Shown here: in pieces, positions 7,733-17,300 of the stretch | How positions within the stretch are numbered: the first letter of the stretch is position 1 | Layout: every line of letters starts with the position of its first letter | DNA from: Budvicia aquatica DSM 5075 = ATCC 35567 | GTDB taxonomy: Bacteria; Pseudomonadota; Gammaproteobacteria; Enterobacterales; Enterobacteriaceae | Length of the DNA: 39,301 nucleotides | Assembly: GCF_000427805.1 (NCBI RefSeq) | Contig: NZ_KE386583.1 | Span: 116,836-156,136 of the forward strand | Direction of reading: 5' to 3' | Translations under genes and position numbers: made by a program | Notes under the pieces: model-generated | The model's database searches: none | Told to the model about the DNA's origin: nothing | The model's input: the letters and a program-made list of their open reading frames with translations, nothing else

Positions 7733-9075
7733 TTCACCTCCAGCAATTGTCCCTGCCAGCTTTCGTCGCCCAGCGGGTAGCCGTTACGGGCGCGGATTTC
7801 ATTATGGTGCAATGCATTGATCGGGAAATAGTTACGCCACATGAAAAAATCATGACGATTATTCCAGCTACGTTGGGCGATAGAACGCCAACTGTAGAAT
7901 GTTTGCCTGGCTTCGATACAGCCCTGAGTTACCTGCTCCGGCGTCAGCCCTTTAGGGTAGAAAGGCAGCTCGTTGTAGCGATAGTTATCATCTAACCACC
8001 AGTTCTCATAACGTAAGCGATTTTCCTGCTGCAGGCGCTTATACAGCGGCGTTCCGGGGAACGGAGTCATATGATTAAATGCTGCGATATACATGCCCTG
8101 CCGCTGTGCAAAGGTTACCGCCTGTTGGAAGGAGTCCTGAGTATCATGGTCGTAACCAAAGACGAATGTGCCATATACCGAAATACCGTACTTTTTCAGG
8201 TTAGCAAGGGCGTTAGAGAATCCGCCCTTCATGGTATTAAAGCCTTTACGCATCAGCTTTAAGTTGTCTTCATTCAATGACTCAAAACCGATAAGAACGC
8301 CCTTACAGCCCGACAGCGCCAGCTGTTTTAAAAAACTCTCATCGTGAGCCGCGTTAATGCTCATCTGGGTAATCCAGCGGATGTTGAGCTTAGCCAGTTC
8401 AGGCAGCCATATCCGGCTTTCGCTGATATTGCCGGCAAAGTTATCATCAACAAAAAAGAACAGTTTTTTATCCTTTTTCTGTTCGGTTAATTCAGCTAAT
8501 ACCTGGTCGGGATCGCGACGACGATATTGTCGTTGATAAAAAGTCTGAATGGCGCAGAACTCGCAGGGGAAGCGGCACCCGCGGCCAGTTTCAACTAAGC
8601 CGATTGGCAGATAGCGCTTATTTTTAAACAGCTTCCGGTCAACCCTCACCTGACTAAGATCGGTCTGCTGCCCCTGATAATGCGGTTTTAACGTCTGGTG
8701 CTGTAGATCATCCAGCAGCTCATGCCATATGGCTTCGGCCTCACCGGTCATAATAGCATCGGCATAGCGGGCTGCCTCTTCAGGCACCAGCGTGACATGG
8801 AACCCGCCCATAACCACCGGGACGCCGCGTTTACGAAACTCACTGGCTATCTGATAGGCGCGCTTGGCGGTATAGGTTTCGACTGAGATCGCTACCGCAT
8901 CGGTAGGTTCATCAAACGGTATGGTTTCCATACGGTCGTCGTAGAAACGGGTATCGATATGCTCCGGCGTTAGCCCTTGCAGGGTGGCAATCGGTAATGG
9001 CTCCATTTGCCAGGATCGCAAATAGGATTCATTGGCCCGATGGCCGATGGCCGGATGAATAAAGGTTAATCTCAT
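7729..9075 (-). CDS. B12-binding-domain radical SAM enzyme (copy 2)
   Basis: 448 residues. N-terminal B12-type domain (about 1-130; MGGFHVTLVPEEA at 89-101, no DxHxxG), radical SAM motif C167-RFP-C171-EF-C174, core elements FFFVDDNFAGN and GVLIGFESLNEDN, and the family C-terminal part (WWLDDNYRYNELPFYPKGLT, then FYSWRSIAQR). Similar in length and layout to the copy at 4051-5394. Expected chemistry: cobalamin-dependent radical methylation or rearrangement. It starts 3 bases after the stop of the preceding rSAM gene and overlaps the GNAT-like gene by ATGA. The two closest copies may act in sequence on similar positions of one substrate; this is inference. Confidence 0.9.
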   Translation of the reverse strand: MRLTFIHPAIGHRANESYLRSWQMEPLPIATLQGLTPEHIDTRFYDDRMETIPFDEPTDAVAISVETYTAKRAYQIASEFRKRGVPVVMGGFHVTLVPEEAARYADAIMTGEAEAIWHELLDDLQHQTLKPHYQGQQTDLSQVRVDRKLFKNKRYLPIGLVETGRGCRFPCEFCAIQTFYQRQYRRRDPDQVLAELTEQKKDKKLFFFVDDNFAGNISESRIWLPELAKLNIRWITQMSINAAHDESFLKQLALSGCKGVLIGFESLNEDNLKLMRKGFNTMKGGFSNALANLKKYGISVYGTFVFGYDHDTQDSFQQAVTFAQRQGMYIAAFNHMTPFPGTPLYKRLQQENRLRYENWWLDDNYRYNELPFYPKGLTPEQVTQGCIEARQTFYSWRSIAQRSWNNRHDFFMWRNYFPINALHHNEIRARNGYPLGDESWQGQLLEVK

Positions 9076-9078
9076 CGG

Positions 9079-10479
9079 TTAGCCCTTTATCACATCAATG
9101 GTTGATGGGCGGTGTTCGATCGGCCAGTCACAGGTGTAAAACTTATGCAGATTATGCGCATAAAAGCGATAGCCTAAATTGGCGGTAATCGCCAAAGGCT
9201 GAAAGTTTTTTGCATTCCATAACCTTCTGACAATATTGTTGTACTGGTAGATCTTCTTCCACGCCCGCTCGTGGCCCTCTTCCAACTCTTGGACCGTCAT
9301 TAACTTAGGCTGAAACACTACGTGCTGGGCATCATACAGCGACCAGTCTTTGGTCAGTATCCGCTGTTCTTGCTCCAGACGTTGATAAAGCGGCGTAGCT
9401 GGGAAAGGGGTAAGGATAGAAAAACGAGGCAAATCAATACCGGCATCGATCGCCAGCTCAACCGTAGCATCAAACGTATCTACCGTGTCGTGGTCGAGGC
9501 CAAAAACAAAGCAGCCCTGAATGGAAATCCCTAACTTATGTAGTGTGCCGATAAGCTCTTTGTAATTGACCGATGAGTTAAACTTCTTGCCTGCATCTTT
9601 CAGGCTGCCGGAAGTCACCGTTTCCAGCCCGAGAAGCAAGCCTTTACAACCGCTGCGGGCCATTAATTCCATCAGTTCATAATTATGGGCAATCAATACC
9701 GTTGAAAGTCCAAACCACTGCACTTTAAGCGGAATTAAGGCGGTAAACAGCTGTTTGGCATAGCCAATATCAGAGACTAAATTAAGATCGACAAAGATAA
9801 GCTTGCGCTTACCGGTTCGCTCAACAAATTGGCGGATATCCTGAATAATCCAGTCCACCGGATGTTGGAACTGTTTGCGCCCCCAGGCGGTAGGCGCTAC
9901 GCAAAACTCACAGTTATGAGCACAGGCTCTGGTGGCTTCAAACACCGCCTGAGTTAAAAAGTCTTCACGATTAAACCGATGGCGCTCAGGGAAAGGCAGC
10001 GTGGTGTCGCTTAAATCGAAATCCGGCGCCTGCCGATAGATTTTTTGCAGATTACCGGCAATAAAGTCGTGGATCAGCTGAGGCCACGTTTGCTCCGCAT
10101 AGCCAACGCATAGGCTATCAGCGTGCCCGGCAGCTTCTTCAGGTAATAAGGTTACGTGAGGGCCACCTAATAAAACGGGAATTCCTTTGGCTCTGAATTG
10201 GTCAGCCAGTTCATAGGCTCTTGGTGCCGTGCCGGTAATGACCGTCAGGCCGATTAAGTCCGCCTGTAAATCGGCAGGAATTTCGCTAATGCCTTCGTCT
10301 ATTAGCGTGATGTCTATCGGTAAATCTTTGGGGGTTAAGGCAGCCAGAGTGGTTAACGTCAGGGGTTGATAGCGCAGAGAACGCTTAAAGATGCCGCCTC
10401 TTTTACGATACAGCGGCCCCTTTGGAGAAATAAGTACCAGCTTCATTTTACGACTATGACTAAAAGGACCATATTCCAT
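9079..10479 (-). CDS. B12-binding-domain radical SAM enzyme (copy 1, most divergent)
   Basis: 466 residues, the first rSAM of the operon. B12-type domain with LLGGPHVTLLPEEA (103-116), then a cluster motif that differs from the other three: C186-AHN-C190-EF-C193. The core (FVDLNLVSD, GLLLGLETV) also departs from the FVDDN / GFESLN pattern of the others. The C-terminal part keeps the layout (WSLYDAQHVVFQPKLM, NIVRRLWNAKNFQP). The other copies begin at the equivalent of Met12 (10446), but a strong GAGGAAG ribosome site precedes the upstream ATG, so I keep the longer start with its 11-residue extension. The divergence suggests a different reaction or substrate. An octamer repeat fills the gap to the preceding gene. 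Confidence 0.9.
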   Translation of the reverse strand: MEYGPFSHSRKMKLVLISPKGPLYRKRGGIFKRSLRYQPLTLTTLAALTPKDLPIDITLIDEGISEIPADLQADLIGLTVITGTAPRAYELADQFRAKGIPVLLGGPHVTLLPEEAAGHADSLCVGYAEQTWPQLIHDFIAGNLQKIYRQAPDFDLSDTTLPFPERHRFNREDFLTQAVFEATRACAHNCEFCVAPTAWGRKQFQHPVDWIIQDIRQFVERTGKRKLIFVDLNLVSDIGYAKQLFTALIPLKVQWFGLSTVLIAHNYELMELMARSGCKGLLLGLETVTSGSLKDAGKKFNSSVNYKELIGTLHKLGISIQGCFVFGLDHDTVDTFDATVELAIDAGIDLPRFSILTPFPATPLYQRLEQEQRILTKDWSLYDAQHVVFQPKLMTVQELEEGHERAWKKIYQYNNIVRRLWNAKNFQPLAITANLGYRFYAHNLHKFYTCDWPIEHRPSTIDVIKG

Positions 10480-10490
10480 TGCTACTTCCT

Positions 10491-10514
10491 CTATTCCGTT
10501 ATTCCGTTATTCCG
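10491..10514. repeat. Three tandem octamers in the GH3-rSAM gap
   Basis: CTATTCCG, TTATTCCG and TTATTCCG follow each other without spacing and exactly fill the space between the GH3 stop codon and the ribosome site of the next gene. Such a tract can gain or lose units by replication slippage and so change spacing in the operon. Confidence 0.7.
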
Positions 10515-12032
10515 TCATTTGAAAATTTTTTGATAATCGCCGTAGGTTAATAAACCGGGTACTTTTACATCTCCCAGACGCTTACCCTGCGCATATTGCC
10601 ATGATAAATAACGGCTGACGGGCGACTCAACAAGCTGTCCGGTTAAAGGAGACAGTTGGGATAATTGCCTTGCATAAGCGTACTGGGGATTATTGCATAA
10701 CCGCCGCTCAATAAGTGTAACAAGGAGTTTAATTTCACGACAATCGGTGTTATCCAATAATAAAACATACCCCATCGCCTGATAATCAGGGCAAAGCATG
10801 GCAAAACCGCTGATTTCGGACAGGCACCGATTCACAAAAGGTTCGGTAAGTTTCTCGCCCACTAAATCGCTGATAACGCCAGAGCGCCCAATAAAACTCA
10901 ATATCGGAATATCATTCTGGTAGCCAATACACTGCACCATATCTGCGGTGTTATAGCGGTACAGCCCACTGTTAGTCGTTACTATTACCTGATAGCTGTT
11001 GCCAATGGTTAGTGCATCAGCCAGATAAACCTCACCGTTGCCGTCCATAAACTCATAGAAATTGCTGCCAATGCAGAGCTGTTGCTGGTTTTGCTGATTT
11101 GGCGTGGTGATCACCGCCTCGGTTGATAACAGCCCTTTAGGCTGCAAATAAACGGACGGAAAATGATGCATAAGTTGAACTGACAGCGGCTTAGACGAAG
11201 CATCAGCCCAACAGCTAATAACCTTCAGTTCTGGCCATAGATACTCTGTTTTACCGCTGGCTAAAAAGTGCTTATAGTTTAGTGCGGCAGTTGAATTTGC
11301 CGCTAATAAGTGCCCGGCAATATCACTGCCCTGAGTGAGCAGCGTTAACAAAGCCTTTTTCTTAACCTGTAGCCCTTCTAACAGCTGTAGCAGAAAGCTC
11401 GGGCTCCAAATAGAAATAAGCCTTAGATCCGGACTGCATATCAGGTAATAGAGCGTCAGTAGCTGCCAGTCATCGATATCAGCCACCTGTCCGAGGCTTA
11501 AGGGTACCGCCGACATTTGAGCAAACGCCATCAGGTTATCTGAGCCCAAATAAATCGCATCACCGCCGCCAATAACCACACCACCAGCGGTAGTTCGAGG
11601 CTTTGCGGCCGCAGGGCTAAGCGCCCAATAGGCCGTTCCCTGTGCTAATTCAAATTGACTCATCAACTGTGCCAGCCAGTTTAATAACGCATAGCGAAAA
11701 TCGTTCAGCCCGGCACTGGAATAGGGAATCAGTTTTCCACCGCTATGGCTACCGCCGGTGGTTTCAAAGGCTAACGTGTCACCGCTAAATAGTTGGTCAA
11801 TTTGCCCTTCCGCCATTTGGTCGATCCATGGCCGTAATGTCTCATAATCGACAATGGGGACGGCATTTTGGAAGTCTTCAACCTGTCGGATATCGGCAAA
11901 GTTATATCTTTTACCATAGGCGCAATCTTGATTTAGCCGTAAGCATTTAATCAACCAGTCCCGCTGTTGCGCCATTACCGGCAAGGGAGAGTGATTAAAC
12001 CCACGGCTGAAATGCTGCCAAGGATTATTCAT
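10515..12032 (-). CDS. GH3-family acyl-adenylating (acyl-acid amido synthetase-like) ligase
   Basis: 505 residues from the ATG at 12032; a TTG 12 bases upstream is also in frame, but the ATG overlaps the GNAT stop by 8 bases and is preferred. In numbering from the TTG, the nucleotide-binding motif TTGGSHSGGKLIPYS spans about 95-109, GLLSTEA is at 304-310, FYEFM at 329-333, GLYRYNTADMVQ at 360-371, and FIGRSGVISDLVGEKLTE follows. These are the conserved blocks of the GH3 family in the ANL adenylate-forming superfamily. Plant GH3 enzymes activate a carboxylic acid with ATP and join it to an amino acid. Likely role here: activating a fatty or other acid for amide, ester or thioester formation. 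Second gene of the operon; substrate unknown. Confidence 0.85.
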   Translation of the reverse strand: MNNPWQHFSRGFNHSPLPVMAQQRDWLIKCLRLNQDCAYGKRYNFADIRQVEDFQNAVPIVDYETLRPWIDQMAEGQIDQLFSGDTLAFETTGGSHSGGKLIPYSSAGLNDFRYALLNWLAQLMSQFELAQGTAYWALSPAAAKPRTTAGGVVIGGGDAIYLGSDNLMAFAQMSAVPLSLGQVADIDDWQLLTLYYLICSPDLRLISIWSPSFLLQLLEGLQVKKKALLTLLTQGSDIAGHLLAANSTAALNYKHFLASGKTEYLWPELKVISCWADASSKPLSVQLMHHFPSVYLQPKGLLSTEAVITTPNQQNQQQLCIGSNFYEFMDGNGEVYLADALTIGNSYQVIVTTNSGLYRYNTADMVQCIGYQNDIPILSFIGRSGVISDLVGEKLTEPFVNRCLSEISGFAMLCPDYQAMGYVLLLDNTDCREIKLLVTLIERRLCNNPQYAYARQLSQLSPLTGQLVESPVSRYLSWQYAQGKRLGDVKVPGLLTYGDYQKIFK

Positions 12033-12738
12033 GGCGATATTCAATAGCCGGATTTAAAAACGCTGAATGAAAGCGGTTCGGTAAGTTTTCAAGGCTGATT
12101 TCACACAGGCACACCATCTCGTGGCCTTGATAATAACGGGGGTTACGCTGGAGAAAAAACTGACCGCTGGGCTTAGTTTTCACCTGTAAGTCAAGATCAA
12201 CTAAGGCTTGAGACAGGTAACCATAGCTTTGCGGGCATTCAACAATACCGGTTGCCTGATTGTAGAGCGGCCCGAACTTTTGCTCTGCCAGTCGATCGGC
12301 AAGTTGCTTTAGCTCAGGTTGCGCAGAGTGCCAGTGAGGGTGAAATTGCTTAGCAAACACCACTAAATACTTATAGGTTTTGTAGCCTTTAACTAACAGA
12401 AACCAGTAAAGAGGTCGGTGAGAATTCTCCCGTTTCAGTTGCCCCATACGTTGGATCCAGGCATGGTGCAGAGCCTGCTGTTTCCAATGCTCAGGCATAA
12501 CGATGGTATCGCCGGAATAGACAATCACGGAGTCTCTATCGGGATAGAATTGCAGGCTGCTAAAGCCGACAATCTCTCGGTTATGCTCCAGTATTAATAC
12601 TTCATTCTTACTTTCTAAATCAGCTAAAAACCGCCCGATATCACTCCCGGCATAAAACTTGAAATAGAGTTCAGCCAGCGTTTGCCGCTTGAGTTTGGAT
12701 AACGAGTCCACATCCTGAAAGTAGGTTTGATAGTTCAT
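12025..12738 (-). CDS. GNAT-like acyltransferase-fold protein
   Basis: 237 residues, first gene of the minus-strand operon. The N-terminal half reads like a GNAT fold (NEVLILEHNREIVGFSSLQFYP, then VIVYSGDTIVMPEHWKQQALHHAWI), where WKQQALHHAWI corresponds roughly to the CoA-binding helix. The rest (LYWFLLVKGYKTYKYLVVFAKQFHP) is characteristic but I cannot tie it to a named family. Possible role: N- or O-acylation linked to the GH3 ligase, with which it overlaps. The ribosome site is weak. The promoter should lie in the 155-base gap shared with yegD. Confidence 0.65.
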   Translation of the reverse strand: MNYQTYFQDVDSLSKLKRQTLAELYFKFYAGSDIGRFLADLESKNEVLILEHNREIVGFSSLQFYPDRDSVIVYSGDTIVMPEHWKQQALHHAWIQRMGQLKRENSHRPLYWFLLVKGYKTYKYLVVFAKQFHPHWHSAQPELKQLADRLAEQKFGPLYNQATGIVECPQSYGYLSQALVDLDLQVKTKPSGQFFLQRNPRYYQGHEMVCLCEISLENLPNRFHSAFLNPAIEYRHE

Positions 12739-12791
12739 ATTTCGATTACGGTCCGCTGTAACTGTTACCGGCTATCTTATCAAGATGCGCC

Positions 12792-12810
12792 GATGAAATA
12801 TAAGACATAA
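12792..12810. repeat. 19-base dispersed repeat, copy A
   Basis: GATGAAATATAAGACATAA occurs here between the biosynthetic operon and yegD, and again exactly at 36140-36158 upstream of ygaV. Both copies continue with nCCGnGAT. A shorter related stretch (13 bases) is at 29927-29939. It may be part of a dispersed element or a shared regulatory site. Confidence 0.6.
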
Positions 12811-12893
12811 TCCGGGATTGGATTATTCAGTTGCTCAGCTCACCACATTCGGCTAAAGTCGCCCCCCTTCTCACTGGCATGGGGATTTTGGCT

Positions 12894-14246
12894 ATGTTTA
12901 TTGGCTTTGACTATGGTACGGCTAACTGTTCAGTTGCGGTAATGCACGATGGTACGCCGCAGCTATTAGAAATGGAAAACGGCTCCCCGCTGTTACCCTC
13001 CATGATATGTGCCCCTACGCGAGAGGCGATAAGCGAGTGGCTATATCGCCATCATGAGGTTCCGGCAACCGATGATGAAACCCAGGCATTACTGCGCCGG
13101 GCTGTCTCTTTCAATCGAGAAGAAGGTATTGATGTACTGCATAACAGCGTGCAGTTTGGGCTAAGCTCGCTGCGCCAATATATGGAAGACCCTGAAGAAG
13201 TCTACTTCGTTAAGTCGCCAAAATCTTTTCTCGGGGCATCGGGCCTTAAACCGCAACAGGTGGCACTGTTTGAAGATCTGGTCTGTGCCATGATGCTGCA
13301 TATTCGCCAACAGGCAGAAAGGCAGCTCGCACAGACAATTGACCGCGCGGTGATTGGGCGGCCAATTAACTTTCAGGGCCTTGGCGGTGAAGAGGCCAAC
13401 CGGCAGGCGCAGGGAATTCTCGATCGCGCTGCACGCCGGGCGGGTTTCCTTGAGGTGGTATTTCAATTTGAACCCGTTGCAGCCGGGTTAGATTTCGAAT
13501 CCACGCTCAGGGAAGAAAAGCGGGTTTTAGTTGTCGATATTGGCGGCGGTACGACCGACTGCTCGGTGCTGTTAATGGGGCCTAAATGGCATCATCGTAG
13601 CGACCGGGAACATAGTTTGTTAGGTCACAGCGGCTGTCGCGTAGGCGGTAACGATCTCGACATCATGCTGGCGTTTAAGCAGCTTTGCCCGCTGCTGGGC
13701 ATGGGCGGGCAGACAGAAAAAGGCATTGCTCTGCCAATACTTCCTTGGTGGAACTCGGTCGCGATTAACGACGTTCCGGCACAGAATGATTTTTACAGTA
13801 TGGCGAATGGTCGTATGTTAGCTGAACTGATACGAGATGCCCGCGAGCCGGAAAAAGTCGCCTATCTGCAAAAGGTGTGGCGGCAACGTTTAGGCTACCG
13901 CCTAGTACGCGTCGCGGAAGAGAGCAAGATAGCGCTTTCCGACAGTAGCCAGATCGCTACTATGCTGCCTTTTATTGCTGCCGATCTGGGATGTGATATC
14001 TCTCAGGCAGATCTGGCAAGCGCCATCAGTCAGCCATTACAGCGTATTTTAGAACAGGTTACCTTGGCACTAGAAAATAGCCGAGTGAAACCGGATGTGA
14101 TTTATCTCACCGGCGGCAGCGCACGCTCCCCGATGATTAAACAGGCGCTGGCACAGCAACTACCGGGGATCCCATTGGTCGGCGGTGATGACTTTGGCTC
14201 CGTTACGGCCGGGCTGGTACGCTGGGCTAATGTGGTGTTTCGATAA
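12894..14246 (+). CDS. yegD: YegD, atypical Hsp70-family (DnaK-like) ATPase
   Basis: 450 residues from ATG 12894, the same length as E. coli YegD, whose N-terminus MFIGFDYGTANCSVAV is matched exactly; the open frame extends 21 codons further upstream but that part is unlike the family. Actin-fold ATPase motifs: phosphate 1 DYGTAN (6-11), phosphate 2 DIGGGTTD (215-222), adenosine GGSARSP (407-413). Compared with DnaK it lacks the substrate-binding beta-sandwich and lid, so it is an ATPase-domain-only Hsp70 relative. Cytoplasmic; physiological partner not established. It is transcribed away from the rSAM operon, and its promoter must lie in 12739-12893. The preceding GGGG is a modest ribosome site. 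Confidence 0.95.
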   Translation: MFIGFDYGTANCSVAVMHDGTPQLLEMENGSPLLPSMICAPTREAISEWLYRHHEVPATDDETQALLRRAVSFNREEGIDVLHNSVQFGLSSLRQYMEDPEEVYFVKSPKSFLGASGLKPQQVALFEDLVCAMMLHIRQQAERQLAQTIDRAVIGRPINFQGLGGEEANRQAQGILDRAARRAGFLEVVFQFEPVAAGLDFESTLREEKRVLVVDIGGGTTDCSVLLMGPKWHHRSDREHSLLGHSGCRVGGNDLDIMLAFKQLCPLLGMGGQTEKGIALPILPWWNSVAINDVPAQNDFYSMANGRMLAELIRDAREPEKVAYLQKVWRQRLGYRLVRVAEESKIALSDSSQIATMLPFIAADLGCDISQADLASAISQPLQRILEQVTLALENSRVKPDVIYLTGGSARSPMIKQALAQQLPGIPLVGGDDFGSVTAGLVRWANVVFR

Positions 14247-14252
14247 TAAAAT

Positions 14253-14278
14253 ACGGCGCTAAAATCATTTAGCGCCGT
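14253..14278. terminator. Bidirectional terminator between yegD and the autotransporter
   Basis: ACGGCGCTAAA (14253-14263) and TTTAGCGCCGT (14268-14278) form a perfect 11-base stem with an ATCA loop. On the minus strand the stem is followed by a T-rich stretch (ATTTTATTAT), so it should stop the autotransporter transcript well; on the + strand it follows the yegD stop by 6 bases. Confidence 0.85.
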
Positions 14279-14306
14279 GAGTCATATGATAAGCAACAAG
14301 GAGTGT

Positions 14307-17300
14307 CTATCTGCCAGAAACCTGCCCAAAGTTATACTTAACGCCTAGCATAAAAGCCGCATCGCTATAGCCGCTATCACCGACTTGAACGCCAACGTTG
14401 CCCCACATATTGAAATTAGGGTTTATTTGGCCTTCAACGCCCAGTTTAATCTCAGCAATATTATCGGTACCGGCCTGCTTAATCCGCTCATTGCCCATTG
14501 TGGTACTAAAGGATTTGGTATTGTGTATCCAGTTAGCTTCGACAAATGGCTCAAACTCCCGGCCTTTTCCATTATCAGACTGATGGTGGCCTTTAAGAAA
14601 AGTACGCACCCCTAAACGAGTCTGAATATTACCATCACCACTGCTACCGACCTGAGTACCCTTAGCTTCAGTGAATGTATCAGCGCTAACGCCCATCCAG
14701 ATTATTTGCGCCTGTGGTTGTACAAACCACTGATTATTTTCGCCTTTACTGTCTTTATACTCGCCGGTTTTAAAGGTATAGCCAGCCTCGATAGAGGTGG
14801 TTACGCCTTTAGACTTATAGGATTCCGTCGCCAGCTCCTGCCCCTGAACCTGATTATCAAACCAGCTATACAGCGCCCAGGTATCAATATAAGCCCCGGT
14901 GCTTTCACCTTCATTTTGCTGCCAGGTCGCGTAACCACCGAGGCTATAGCCATCAACCGAGCTATCGGCGCCATAGCCGGTTATGTAAGAACGCGTATTG
15001 CTATGGCTGTTAGCGTAGCCGCCCATCACGCCCAGATGCCAGCGATCTTGCCCGTCGCTGCTCCATTGAGAAACGTCGCCACCTAACTGCAATATATAAC
15101 GGTTAGTCTGGGTTTTAAGCTGGCCGCTGCTGTCCCTTGAACGCGTATGGCCGCCGACATTTCGCATCCACATACTGGTGACTTTCTCTTCGCCGGACAG
15201 GGCATCGGTGTAATAGGTTTCACCTAAACGGTCGTGTAGCCGGTGAACAAAAAGCATATTAGATGCAGCGATATTGTGAATATAACCGCCGGCCTCTGGC
15301 CTGATTGTCGGCTCAGCAGGAACTTCCGGCGTCGGTTTTGACTGGGAGTTAGTCAGATACCAGTTTTTATCACTGGCCCCGGCGTCAGTATTTCCCCGAT
15401 TAAGGAAATATTCATAGCCTCCGGCGGTAATACGCCCGGCCTGACGGAATTCGCCGTCTGACTGACCATCAACCCTAATCAGCTCAATGCCCTTTTCGGT
15501 GTAATCCCCCATGCCGCCGACGTTGTTAACAAAAACGTTAGTCAAGCCTGAAGTGTCACCCGTGACCGTCATATGGTCAGTGGTCGAATTATCATCACCA
15601 ACAATGGTATTAAAATAAAGTGAGCCGCCGCCTTGGTAATTACCGTTAACGATCAGCCTGTTTCCGACCAGCGACCGGGCGTTATTGTCGATTTTGCCCA
15701 CATAGATATAGCCCTGATTATCGAGATGAGTCTCTATATTCAGCGTAGATAAACCGGGTTGGTTTGCATGGTACAGGCTCCCTACCATCAGGTTTGCACC
15801 GGATGCTATGGTTGTCTCGCCAAGATATCCTGTGGCAGAAAGCAGCGCGCCTTTTTCAACAACTATCCGGCCACCTAAGGCGTTGGTTGAATCAAGATTG
15901 CAGCTGGCAACGGTAGTCAGCCCGCTATAGCCGCTGCTATCTCCGCTTAGGGCTAACTGAACCGTTCCTGACTTAGTGATAGTGCCTGAACCGTCAAACT
16001 GGCCGGCAAAATAGCTATCATCGTTTTGATTTACTATCAGATCGGCATCAGTCACATCCACTACGCCACCCGAACCAGAGAGCGATGACATAATAAGACT
16101 GTGATGATTAAGATTCAGCAGGCCACCATTGACGATATAGGTGGTGTTATCAACAAATGCCCCGGTAGACGCTGACCGAAGTTCCCCGGCTTCTACCCGG
16201 GTTCCGCCGGTGTAATTATTATTACCAGAAAAAATGACGGTTCCCGCACCGGTCTTAACCAACCCGCCGGCACCAACCAAGTTACCGTTTAGCATCATTT
16301 GCTTATCGGTATCCGCCTCCAAAAAGGATTCGGAGAGAACGTTCATATTGACCGAAGTGGTTAACTTATCATCACAATATTTACAGGCGTTAACCCGCAG
16401 CGTACCGCCATTCAGATTAAAATTATATACGCCGTCACCGGCTACAATACCGTCTTTTTCTGGCGATAATGCGCTATCAGAGATAGAAATAGTACCGCCG
16501 GTATTCAGATTGACCGTCGCAGATGAACCAACATCACTGGCAAGGAAGAGCCCTGACTCTGGCACCTCATAACCATCAGCGCCGATGTAGGCTTTACCTT
16601 CGAAATAAACTTCTGCGCCATTTTCAACGGTTAAGGTTGCGCTTCCGGCACCTTTAATTTGATCGTTAAAATCAATATCATATATCTCTCCCGACGCGCC
16701 TGACGCTAACGACAGAGAGCTTTGAATACCTAATTTGCTGTCCGAACCGGTCACATAAATATTGACCGAGGAAAGCTTGGGGAAGCTGCTGGGCACATCA
16801 TCTTTTCTGACAAATGACGCAATGATACGGCCAGCGATCATTGAACCACCGTCTGATATATTGATGTTGGCATCACCCAGATAGCCTAAATATGCGTCAC
16901 CATTGACCATCGAATCATCGTAATAGCCACTTCCTTCTAACGCCTTATTGATAACAGAGAGTTGGCTGTTTGTGCCACTGATATTGATAGTACCCGTATT
17001 GGCAGAATTACCGCTTCCGGCCCAGAGTACATTGTCAGAGGCCTGCGAAGACGTTCCAGACGCTGCACCTACGTTCAGACTTGCTCCGTCGAGAATATTC
17101 ACGACCCCGGTAACGGTTTTATCGCGTTGAACATATCTGTCGTATACGCTGGTATCACCAACGCTCAACCCTTTAGAATTTATAGTACCGATACCTTGGC
17201 CTATCAGATTTAAAGTACCGCTAGTTTCATGGCCGAGCGCTTGATTGTAGTATGTTGTACCGACTTTGAAGCCTGTAGTGCCATTAACGTTAGCGGCATT

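Noticed and set aside
12831-12893. Upstream extension of yegD by 21 codons
   Set aside because: The family starts at MFIGFDYG; the extension has no similarity and ATG 12894 gives the E. coli length.
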